Source: Tupaia tana (Eukaryota; Chordata; Mammalia; Scandentia; Tupaiidae). Taken from it: a stretch of DNA of 64,000 nt. The notes beneath the pieces are model-generated. The model was not told the DNA's origin and did no database searches. It was given only the letters and a program-made list of their open reading frames with translations. The stretch is from assembly GCA_026018925.1 (NCBI GenBank), contig JAKSZU010000009.1:84518139-84582138 (forward strand), written 5' to 3'. Below are positions 54,984 through 64,000 of the stretch, piece after piece. Position 1 is the stretch's first letter, and the number at the start of each line of letters is the position of its first letter. The translations under genes and the position numbers were made by a program.

Positions 54984-57289
54984 TGGCTAACTTAAAGGTA
55001 AGGAGAAGCCTGGAAATATCAATAATAATGTTGAATGTTAATGGATAAAATTCTTTTAAATTCTTCTATCAAGTGACACAGACTGGCTGAGTGACTGAAA
55101 AATAAGAAAACCTCTGTCTTCTGCCTACAAGAAACCCATCTCATGGATAAAGATATACATAGCCTAAAAGTGAAGGGCTGTAAAAAGGTATTCTATGAAA
55201 ATGGAAACCAAACGAGACGAACAATCCCCGAAAACGCACAAATACATCAAAACTAAATAACCGAATTCTGAATGACTCCATGACTACCAAAGAGATTAAG
55301 ACTGAAATCAAAAGATTCATGGAAATAAAATATAACGAGTGCACAAGTTTTAATAATCTAAGGGACACTGCAAAATTAGTCATAAGAGGGAAATTTGTAT
55401 CAATTAGTACCATAAGAAAAAGATGGAAAGGTGGCAAAAGGACAACCTAACACCATGCCTCAAGGAATTGGAAAAACAACAGCAAAAAAAAAAAAAATCC
55501 AAAAAGTGCCAGGAGAAAAGAAATAATGATTCAAGAGGAAATAAATAAAATAAAAAATAAACAAACTATACATAAAATAAATGAAAGCAAAAGTTGATTC
55601 TTTGAAAAGATAAACAAGATTGACAAGACTAATTAAGAAGAAAGATAAAGGAACCAAATAAATCAAATTCTTAATGAAACAGGTAATATTATAACAGACA
55701 CAATAGAAATACAAAGCATCATTAGAGGACACGATGAGTGACTATATGCCAACAAACAAGAAAACATGGATGAAATGGACAAATTCCTGGACATATATAA
55801 TATATAATATACCAAGACTGACTCAGGAGGACATTGGAATCCTGAATAGACCCTTAAAACACAATTAGATTGAATCAGTAATAGCCTCCCAACAAAGAAA
55901 AGTCCAGGTCCAGCTGGCTTCACTTCTGAATTTTACAAAACTTTTAAAGAAGAGGTAACCCCCATTCTAGTCAAACTTTTTCTAGAGAAGCAAAATGAAG
56001 GAACCTTTCTAAATTCATTTTATGAAGCCTCAATTACCCTCCTTCCCAAAACAGATACTAATATGACAAGAAAGTAAAACTACAGGTCTACATCTCTGAT
56101 GAATAGAGGCAAAAATTCTCAAACAAGATACTTGCAAACCATATCAAACAGCATATAAAAAATATTATTCATCATGAACAGGTAGGCTTTATTCTAGAGA
56201 TGCAAAGGTAGATAAACACCATATTAACAAAAAGAAAGATAAAAACCATATGATCATTTCAATCGGTGCAGAGAAAGCATTTGACAAAATACAACATTCT
56301 CTCATGATTAAGACTCTCTGTAAAATAGGCATACAAAGATCATTTCTCAGCATAATAAAAACCATCTATGAAAAACCTATAGCCAACATTATACTGATTG
56401 GGTAAAAGCTGCAAGCTTTTCCACTAAACATTGGTACAAGATAAGGATGCCACTCTCTTCACTATTATTCAGTATAGTACTGGAAATCCTAGCCAGTGCA
56501 ATCAGACAAGAGAATGAAATAAAAGGCATTCCAACAGAGAAAGAAGAATTAAATCTATCTGTTTGAAAATGACATGATTGTTTACATAGAAGACCCAATA
56601 GTTTCCACAAAAAAAGCTGCTTGAAGTAATAAATACATAGAGTGGCAGAATACAAAACTAACTACAGAAATCTACAACAGTTCTATACACAAACAACAAG
56701 AAGACAAAGGCAGAAGTAAAGAACGTAATACATTTTACCATAGTCACAAAACATACAAGATACCTAGGAATAAAACCAAACAAGGAAGTCAAAGACCTCT
56801 ATAAGGAAAACTATGAAATATTAAAAAAAGAAATTGAAAATGAAAATTGAAATTGAAAATGACAAAAAAATGTAGAAGGACATCCCATGTTTCTGAATTG
56901 CGATAATTATTATAATCAAAATGACAATCCTACTTAAATTAATCTACATATTTAATGCAATCCTGATAAAATTACAAGAGACATTCTTCATAGCTCTAGA
57001 AAGACAATCATAGAATTCGTCTGTATAAAAGACATCATGTTGGGACCAGCAGTTAGCATAATGGCTATGTCGCTGGACTCCCACTTAGTTTATCGCGGTT
57101 CGGGTCCCGAACCCTGCGGCTTAGACTCACACCGGGCATGTGTGCGTGTGTGCCCAAGATCCCGAGAGGAGAATGGAGGAGAAGGGATTGCGGCGTGGCC
57201 ATCCCCCCTGGGGGTGATTTCTCGCTTTCTGTCTCTCTGTTTCTCTCTGTCTTTCTGGTGAGCACACGCACCCTATAGCAAAAACCTCT

Positions 57290-57347
<58 letters not shown>

Positions 57348-58620
57348 CATCATGTTGTCAAAGCAATCCTATGCAAAGGAGAGTGGAATGGGTGGCATCT
57401 CACTTCCTGATCCCAAAATACATTACAAAGCTGTGATAATCAAAACAGCATGGTATTGGCAAAAAAACAGACATGAAGAATAATGGAACAGAGTAGAGAC
57501 CCCAGAAATAAATCCAAAAACATACAGCCAACTGATTTTTGACACTAGTTACTAGTCAACCCAGTGGGAAAAGGAAAACATCTTTAGCAAATGGTGTTGG
57601 AAAAACGTGGTGTCCATCTGTTGAAAGATGAATATGAACCCCTCTCTGTCACCATTAAAAAAATCAACTCAGAGTGCATCAGAGATCTAAACCTAATACC
57701 TCAAAGTATTAAACTACTGGTGAAAAACACTGGGGAAACTCTGGGAGACTAGGGGTAGGCAAAGACTTCTTTATAAATATCCCCAAAGCACAGGCAATAA
57801 TCTTCAAATAGATAAGTGGGATTACATCAGATGAAGAAGATTCTGCACAGCAAAGAACACCATAATTAGTGTGAATCAACAAACCTCGGAATGGGAGAAT
57901 ATTTTTGTAAACTATACCTCAGATAAGGGACTTATAACCAGAATACACAGGAAACTCAATTGGCTTACTCAGAAAAAAAAATTATTAACCCAACTATAAG
58001 ATAGGAGAATGAGCTGAATAAACATCTCTAAGGAAGACATACAAACAGCCAAAACACATATGAAAAAATTCTCGACATCCCTCATCATAAGGGAGATGCA
58101 GATTAAAACCACAATGAGAATGACAAAAATTAAAAATAGAAAAAATGCTAAGTGCTGGCATGGATGCAGTGAAAGGGGAACTCTCCTACATTGTTGGTGG
58201 GAATGTAAATTAGTCCAACCACTGTGGAGAACAATGTGAAGATTCTGCAAATACTTTAAAATAGAACTACCATAGGGTCTAGCAATTGCACTCCTGGATA
58301 TCTACCCAAAGAACAGGAGAATGCTCAGTAGGAAAAGTGCTTGACATCTATATTTATTATGGCATTTTTCACAATTACTAAGACATGGAACCAACACAAA
58401 TGTCCACAAACAAGTGAATGGATTGAAAAATGTATGGCACATACACTCCATGGAATACTATTCATCCATAAAAAAAACAAGATTTATTGCTGAGTGAAGC
58501 AGGTCATACTGTGAAAGAGAGACTTGTATGTCTCCACTTAACATATACCGACTCTCCAAACTCTATAGCAGAGACTGAAAGACTGAAGGTCATGAAAGCA
58601 TTGAACATTGTTATGGACAC
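54984..58620 (+). pseudogene. L1 ORF2 of L1-3, broken
   Basis: An ATGGCTAACTTAAAG start with MLNVNG text leads into an endonuclease part that is deleted after about 55207. RT-region text is present ([14 protein letters not shown] near 55900; [14 protein letters not shown], damaged, near 56270). The catalytic motif region near 56560 is damaged (TGAAAATGACATG). Many stops. Confidence 0.8.
57043..57342 (+). mobile_element. Youngest-looking CYN-like SINE, 55-nt poly(A)
   Basis: GGACCAGCAGTTAGCATAATGG to CCTATAGCAAAAACCTCTC and an uninterrupted run of about 55 A. A perfect 15-bp TSD AAAGACATCATGTTG at 57028-57042 and 57343-57357. Confidence 0.96.
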
Positions 58621-58913
58621 TAGGGACAAAGTGAAAGGAGAGTAAAAGAGGGAAGAGTGTAGGAAGAGAAATTTGGTGGTGGTGGTGGAATAGAGAGATA
58701 AGACATTAATGGAACACAGATTTGGTTTAATACCTGTTGAGGATGATGTGTATGGTATTCTCAATTGGGATGATCTGAGGTGTATATATCATGCTGGGTA
58801 AAGTCTCTTTACAATCTAAATGATATATAGTGATTGAATGTATAAATCATACTGATAAACAATAATTTAAAAATTAAAAAATAAAAATAAAATATCTGAG
58901 AAAATAAATATTT

Positions 58914-59164
58914 TTTTTTGTTGTTGTTGTTGAGGTTTTTGCTATAGGGCACAAACACTTGCCAGACAGAGAGATAGAAAGCCAGAAATCACCCCCCAGG
59001 GGGGATGGCCACGCCACAATCCCTTCTCTTCCATTCTCCTCTTGGGATCTTGGGCACGCATGCACATGCACCCGGCGTGAGTTTAAGCCACCGGGTCTGG
59101 GATGCAAACCTGGTCGACTACGTGGGAGTCCAGTGACATAGCCATTATGCTAACTGCTGGTCCC
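58914..59164 (-). mobile_element. CYN-like SINE, long type
   Basis: (TTG)n, GGTTTTTGCTATAGGGC to GCTAACTGCTGGTCC; TSD AATAAATATTT. Confidence 0.92.
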
Positions 59165-59704
59165 AATAAATATTTATTCAAGTAAAAAAACTATGCATAA
59201 AACACATGAAAATATGGAAAGTAAACTTTTAGAGAATACGCATTGTAGCAACTACACCAAATCCACGCAAGATACAGAAGAACCAGAATGCTGCTTACAG
59301 CAACCGTGTACCTGCAAAACTAGGCAAATACTAAAAGATAGTAGGTTTCTTTTTTCTTTTATTTCAATAAAAAATAATTTTTCAGACTCCTAAAAAAAGA
59401 ACAGGCAAAATTTTAAATACCCTTTTAAAATAACTAATAAACTATAACTAGCCTAGGTTTTAAAAATTATAATTTATTTTTCAAAGATGAAAAAGCAGTG
59501 AAATGGCACACTTTGTCATTTTTGGAAATATGTTTAATGTCTGCTATATTTTTACATCTACTCTGAAAACACACATCATGTAGCTTATGGAAAAGTCCAT
59601 AGTAAAATGGCAGAAAAGAATAAAAAATTCAGGCAATATATTGGTTTTATTATGTCAAGAGTATCAACTTTACAGATTTTTTGAAAAGTTCTCAAGAATC
59701 AGCC
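59165..59704. other. Gene-free AT-rich stretch
   Basis: No recognised element or trusted frame. Confidence 0.35.
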
Positions 59705-59880
59705 ATGATAGCACACACTGGTAAATGCTGCTACTTGGTAATCTAAAGCCACATGAGAGGCCTAGGTTTGATTCCCAGCACACCCTAAAAGATGGACATG
59801 GCAGTACACATCTGTAGTCATAGCTACTCAGGAGGCGGAGGCAGGAGGATCATGGCATAGTAAGACTTTCTCTAAAAAAA
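59705..59880 (+). mobile_element. 7SL-like dimeric SINE
   Basis: The right arm (about 59799-59878) reads TGGCAGTACACATCTGTAGTC, AGCTACTCAGGAGGCGGAGG, CAGGAGGATC and CATAGTAAGACTTTCTCTA(A)n, the order of a 7SL/Alu-type monomer. The left arm (59705-59798) is more decayed but has TAGCACACACTGGTAA and GCTACTTGG, ending GGTTTGATTCCCAGCAC. Confidence 0.75.
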
Positions 59881-59949
59881 TTCTCAGGTCCCCCCAGAGG
59901 TCTGTGAATAACACTTGGATACTACTGTCTTGGAAGCACTGTCTTTTAA

Positions 59950-60172
59950 TTTTTAACTTAATTTATTTCTGTCATAAAAGAGGGGAACAGAGAGTCAGGT
60001 GTCCCTAAGAAGTTTCTCACAATACAATCTACAAACAGCCTCAGATAGCCTGGATCATGGGCACACAAGTGCACCCAGAGTGTATGGGAAGCCTCAGGAT
60101 GCAAACCTGGAACTTTTCCATGTGGATCGAGAATTGCAATGTTGTGTCATAACTGAAGCACTGATTGGCCCT
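59950..60172 (-). mobile_element. Old tRNA-type SINE
   Basis: Antisense body with CCTGGATCATGGGCACACAAG and a decayed head CACTGATTGGCC. Confidence 0.6.
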
Positions 60173-60179
60173 CTTTGAT

Positions 60180-60930
60180 TCTTCTTTTTCAATTCACATT
60201 CTCTCCACTAGTTAATCTCAGTCAGTCTTGTTGCTTTAAGTGCCATATATGTGTTGATGATTTCTAGACTCATATAAGTCATATGTGGATGTCTAAAATC
60301 ATTTCACACAAAGTGACCAAAGTAGAACTCTTGGTATCCTCCAATTTTCTCCTACAGATTTTCTCTGCCACAAAAATCACTTCATTCTTCTGTCCTCAAT
60401 TCTAGGACATCTTTTTTTTGTCCTGACTTCACATACAATCCATCTTCATGTCTTGCCACCTTTACCTTCAAAATATATCCCAAATCAGTCTTCTTTTCTT
60501 CATATGTACTTCTATCACCAAGGTCTAAATTACAATTATTTTCTACCTAGTACTGTTTCAATTGCTTCCTAATTCTCCAGTTCTGCTCTTGCCCCTACTG
60601 TAATCTGCAATAGTCATTTCTAAGATAATTCCATGTCTAACTCCTCCTTATTCAGGTCTAATCTCAATTTCAGAGAGCTTTTCCTGACAACCTAATCTAT
60701 AGAAACCTCATGCTTCAACACTTTCTATCATTACTTAGTTTTGAAGTTTATACCAGTTTCCACTTTTGGACCACTATGATAGTCATTTCTGATATACATT
60801 ATTGATCCCACTAGGTTGTAAGATCATTGGAGATGAAGAGTATGTCAAAGTTACTTTAACCAGAATGCTCAGCATATTTTATTGCCCATAAAAGAGATGT
60901 TTAAATTTTTGTTAAACTAAATTCTAATAT
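60180..60930 (+). mobile_element. L2-like element
   Basis: TAACTCCTCCTTATTCAGGTCTAATCTCAATTTCAGAGAGCTTTTCCTGACAACC-type text and a late part with TAGGTTGTAAGATCATTGGAG and CAGAATGCTCAGCATA are L2 3' landmarks. Confidence 0.6.
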
Positions 60931-61246
60931 TGATTTTTTTCTTCAAAGTTGTTTCTCTATCTTCTCTCCATTTCCTCTGCCTCTAACTTAGCTTACTCAA
61001 GCTAGTAATATTAAGTGTGGACTCCTACATATCGTCATGACTATTCTTGTCTCCAGTCTTTTCTCCTATAGAGTTATTATTCTTTACATTAATTAGTTAA
61101 TAGAGTATACTTCCTTCTATACTAAGAATATATTATAGCTTCTATGTATCATAACCTCTAGCACTTTCCTATGACCTATTTTGCTACTTGGAAACCCAGT
61201 TTCGAATACACCTCTATTAATTTTATCAAATGCTTGCTGAAGACAT
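60931..61246. other. Gene-free stretch
   Basis: Nothing recognised. Confidence 0.35.
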
Positions 61247-61263
61247 ACATTGTAGGTATTTTT

Positions 61264-61447
61264 TTAAACTATTTATTTTATTATTTATTCATTCATTCAT
61301 TGATTTTTAATTTGACCATAGAGAGACAGAGAGTGAGAGTGAAAGAGAGAGGAAGTGAGAAAGCAAGCCACCAGGTCCAGGACTTGAACCCCGGTCGGCC
61401 ATGTGGGAGTGTCCAGCGCCTTAACCACCACACCACCTGCTGGTCCC
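61264..61447 (-). mobile_element. CYN-like SINE, short type, perfect TSD
   Basis: AAGCCACCAGGTCCAGGACTTG to CACCTGCTGGTCCC; 17-bp TSD ACATTGTAGGTATTTTT at 61247-61263 and 61448-61464. Confidence 0.93.
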
Positions 61448-61489
61448 ACATTGTAGGTATTTTTAGGCTTCAACAACAAATAGTTGAAA

Positions 61490-61720
61490 ATAAGGACTTC
61501 GGATTTAAGAAGCCCTGGCTTCAAATCTTGATTCTTCCACATACCTCTTATGTGATTTGGGTCAATGTATTGAACTTCTATAATCTTAAATTGCTGTGTC
61601 AATTTTGGATATAATCCCAAATTTCTTTTACAGTTCTGAAGATTCTATAATATAAATATGTAAAGCAGCTCACAGGGTCCTGGCACAAAGTATGACTTCT
61701 CTATAAACTTATCTCTGGTA
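61490..61720 (+). mobile_element. MIR
   Basis: GGCTTCAAATCTTGATTCTTCC, TGTGATTTGGGTCA, GTAAAGCAGCTCACAGGGTCCTGGCACA: MIR order. Confidence 0.72.
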
Positions 61721-61749
61721 TTGATATCCCTTCATTTAAACTCTTCTAC

Positions 61750-61920
61750 CACTTAGAATATGTAATATATAATTAAGGCATTATTATAATTATATATATA
61801 ATATATAAATAATATAATATATTTAAAATATTAAATAAATTATAATTTATTTAATATATAAATATATAGTATTAATTATTTATAAGTAATTATATATAAT
61901 ATATAAAGAATATTATTTTT
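61750..61920. repeat. AT-rich low-complexity tract
   Basis: Nearly pure A/T with many short palindromes (ATATATAAT units). Confidence 0.9.
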
Positions 61921-62070
61921 AATCTTCAGTTACTTCAGTTGATAACCTGGTCTTTTTATTTTAACCACATTTTAATCCCATTGAGGACAAATATTTTTCC
62001 TTATATTTTTCTTAGTATCTTCCATAACTCTCATCACAAGATTGATTACATAGTAGGTACTCAGTCTTTT

Positions 62071-62332
62071 TTTTTTTTTTTGGAGAAGTTTTTGCTATAG
62101 GGCACATGTGCTCAACAGAAAGACAGAAAGAGACAAAGAGACAGAAAGCAAGAAATCACCCCACAGGTGGGATGACCTTACCGCAATCCCTTCTCCTCCA
62201 TTCTTCTCTTGGGATCTTGGGCACACATGCACACGTGCTCAGTGTGAGTTTAAGCCACTGGGTACTGTAGTGGAACCACAGTCTACTTTGTGCGAGTCCA
62301 GCGACATAGCCATTACACTAACTGCTGGTCCC
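62071..62332 (-). mobile_element. CYN-like SINE, long type, CpG-decayed
   Basis: Poly-T, GTTTTTGCTATAGGGCACATG to CTAACTGCTGGTCC. Confidence 0.9.
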
Positions 62333-62334
62333 TA

Positions 62335-62727
62335 AAGTCTTAATGACATACCTCCTTGAAATAGAGTGTTCTGATGATAACCAATAGGGCCAAATAACTC
62401 TTATCTATACTTATTATGCATTAACATAAGATTTATTGTGTTATTATAAACAGAATAATTATAAATAGTACTTATTGGGATTGCCACTTCACTTAAGAGA
62501 AATACCCTGCAAATTTCAATATGGGAAGATAAAGCCTGTATCCTCTCACTATTTCTGCCCTTTATTATGTAAATTTACATTTGCTGACATGATTTTGTTT
62601 CTCTAAGGGCCCATAAGTTCATGAGGACAGGTGTCACTCTTTATGTTTCTTTATGTCTAATGCCTTCATAGAGCCCTGTAGATAATGGGCTGTAAAGATT
62701 CAATAATGAAATCTTCTAGATGCCCAA
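62335..62727. other. Gene-free stretch with L2/MIR-like text at about 62590-62710
   Basis: GGGCCCATAAGTTCATGAGGACAGG...AGAGCCCTGTAGATAATGGGC has the shape of an L2/MIR end; weak. Confidence 0.4.
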
Positions 62728-63105
62728 AATACTCAGCTGAGAAGCCATTTTAAATCTGAGGTGTGTCCTGATGTGTTCAGGGAAGCTATGTTCTAAACTC
62801 CATCTTCTAGACTCACGAAATACTCAGACAAGAAGCCATTTTAAATCTGAGGTGTGTCCTTGACATGTTCAGGGAAGCCATGCTCAAAACACTGTCTTCT
62901 AAACTCCCAAAATACTCAGACAAGACACTATTTTAAATCTGAGCTGTGTCCTAGAGTGTTCAGGGAAGCTATGTTCTAAACTCCATCTTCTAGACTCCAG
63001 AAATATTCAGACAAAAGCTATTTTAAATCTGAAGTATGTCCTGGCATGTTCATAGGAGCTATGCTCTAAAGTCCATCTTCTAGACTCCTGAAATACTCAG
63101 ACAAG
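62728..63105 (+). repeat. 90-bp 5' monomers of B3
   Basis: TGTTCAGGGAAGCYATG-type units at 62776, 62868, 62959 and 63049; periods 90-92 bp. Homologous to the B1 monomers. Confidence 0.9.
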
Positions 63106-63589
63106 GTAGGGAGATCTGTGTACTCTCTCTCTCTGTCTCTGACTGACTGTATATCTGTCTGTCTGCCTCTCTCTTTAAATTTTTAATTTAATTTAAATTA
63201 ATTTATAATTCTTAAACCACTTCTCACCTTGGGCCTTTTCTATCTCTTGCTAATTTCAGAAATCATTTTAAATCTGAGGTGTGTCCTAGCATGGTTTTCA
63301 TTTTTCGCTTAAGAAATTTTTTTTGTTCTCTTTTTTGGTCATTTTTGTCTATTTTTTTTCTTTTCCTTTTGTATTTATTTATTTATTTATTTACCTTACT
63401 TTTTTCACTCTGCTCTTCAATCTCCACACACTGCATGTCTAGATAGGCCTAGGTGCACAGTAGACATATGTCTATATTTTTAGAGTCATTGAACTCCTCA
63501 ATGCTAATTGAACCTCCAGCTTTAAGGAAGAAACTTCTTTTTATAAATCTGAACTGATAAACTCTTTTCGTGGATACTGCATTACAAAG
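63106..63589 (+). other. Intron-like GT...AG segment of B3
   Basis: Starts GTAGGGAG after CAGACAAG and ends ACAAAG before TGCAGCAGAGG; 484 nt. The inner AG (TAATTTCAG, ending 63259) again precedes restored monomer text (AAATCATTTTAAATCTGAGG). Confidence 0.65.
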
Positions 63590-63615
63590 TGCAGCAGAGG
63601 GGAGATTTTGTCACA

Positions 63616-64000
63616 ATGTCCAGGAACCACCACAGAGGCACTAGAAATATGAGAAACCAAGAAAATATCTCTTCCGTTAGTTAAAAGGACAATCCTTAAT
63701 CACCAACAAAAAGTACAGTAGAACTCATGGAAATTTCCGATAGAGAATTCAGAATATTTATAGTGACAAAATTAAACAAGATGCAAGAGCTGAGAGACAA
63801 TGTACTCCAGAAGATGCAGGAGAAAAGAGACAATGAGTTCCAGGAGGTGAGGAAGTTCTGAAAAAGAAAATACACACCATAAAAATGAATCAAATGGAGG
63901 TGTGAGAGATGAAGACTGCAATTCAGGAAATTAAAATCTCCCTCGAAAGTATTAATAGCAGATTAGTCAATGCAGAAGATCAAACTTCAGATGTGGATGG
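63616..64000 (+). pseudogene. L1 ORF1 start of B3, broken and incomplete
   Basis: ATGTCCAGGAACCACCACAGAGG start, MRNQENIS-like text, then coiled-coil text (MQELRDNVLQKMQEKRDNEF). A TAA and a TGA occur early. Continues past the window. Confidence 0.8.

Larger units (their letters stand above)
53125..58893 (+). mobile_element. L1-3: L1 with 5' monomers, degraded
   Basis: 5' monomers (53134-53330), leader, ORF1 (about 53968-54938), ORF2 (about 54984-58620) with about half a kilobase of endonuclease missing near 55207, 3' UTR and A-rich end at about 58893. A SINE sits in ORF2 (57043-57342). Confidence 0.82.
62728..64000 (+). mobile_element. Half-L1 B3 or L1, cut by the window end
   Basis: 90-bp monomers (62728-63105), intron-like leader (63106-63589) and the start of ORF1 (63616 onward), collinear with B1. 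Whether ORF2 follows cannot be seen. Confidence 0.8.

Noticed and set aside
57043..57130. tRNA gene
   Set aside because: A and B boxes are present, but a cloverleaf is not kept and the sequence continues as a SINE with poly(A).

Overview
The window is nuclear DNA of a placental mammal and consists almost entirely of transposable elements. About thirty copies of a tRNA-derived SINE are present; they start near GGGGACCAGCAGTTAGC, carry A- and B-box promoter motifs, and end in CCTATAGCAAAAACCTCTC plus poly(A). They look like the CYN (tRNA-Ile-type) SINEs known from colugos (Dermoptera). I therefore suggest a flying lemur such as Galeopterus, with moderate confidence and from memory of the family only. 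MIR, L2, MaLR-like LTRs and an old L1 form the background. I see no intact protein-coding gene.

Layout. 1-11,020: a half-L1 (L1 ORF1 without ORF2; copy A1) with a 5' array of monomers longer than 3.6 kb. It is split at 5,318 by a 4.9-kb minus-strand L1 with a 16-bp target-site duplication (TSD). 11-16 kb: older repeats and a decayed single-exon gene of the WASF/WAVE actin-regulator family (12,914-14,951, minus). 16-20 kb: a SINE hit by a solo LTR with a 46-bp minisatellite, then by a half-L1 (A2) with a perfect 17-bp TSD and an ORF1 broken by one visible stop. 20.8-23.6 kb: half-L1 B1. 23.6-27.3 kb: old L1 end, SINEs, MaLR-like LTR. 27.3-48.5 kb: one old minus-strand L1 (some stretches uncertain) that has received a full-length L1 (27.5-33.8 kb), half-L1 B2 (34.8-40.8 kb), a half-L1 tail and many SINEs. 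B2 itself holds a SINE that holds an internally deleted endogenous retrovirus (37,234-40,424). 48.5-53 kb: SINEs and old repeats. 53.1-58.9 kb: another L1. 59-62.7 kb: SINEs, a 7SL-like SINE, L2 and MIR. 62.7 kb to the end: half-L1 B3, cut by the window edge.

Most notable is the half-L1 system. Both families have tandem monomers at the 5' end, and monomers nearest ORF1 contain GT...AG segments that look like spliceosomal introns. In family B the unspliced copies (B1, B3) carry a segment of about 480 nt that B2 lacks exactly between a GT donor and an AG acceptor, so B2 reads as a genomic copy of a spliced transcript. Family A monomers show the same presence/absence pattern with a segment of about 64 nt. 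ORF1-only elements would depend on reverse transcriptase supplied by the full L1s seen here, all of which are now broken. The retrovirus combines a betaretrovirus-like integrase with a gamma-type (type D-like) Env transmembrane subunit, a Lys3-type primer site and a 6-bp TSD.
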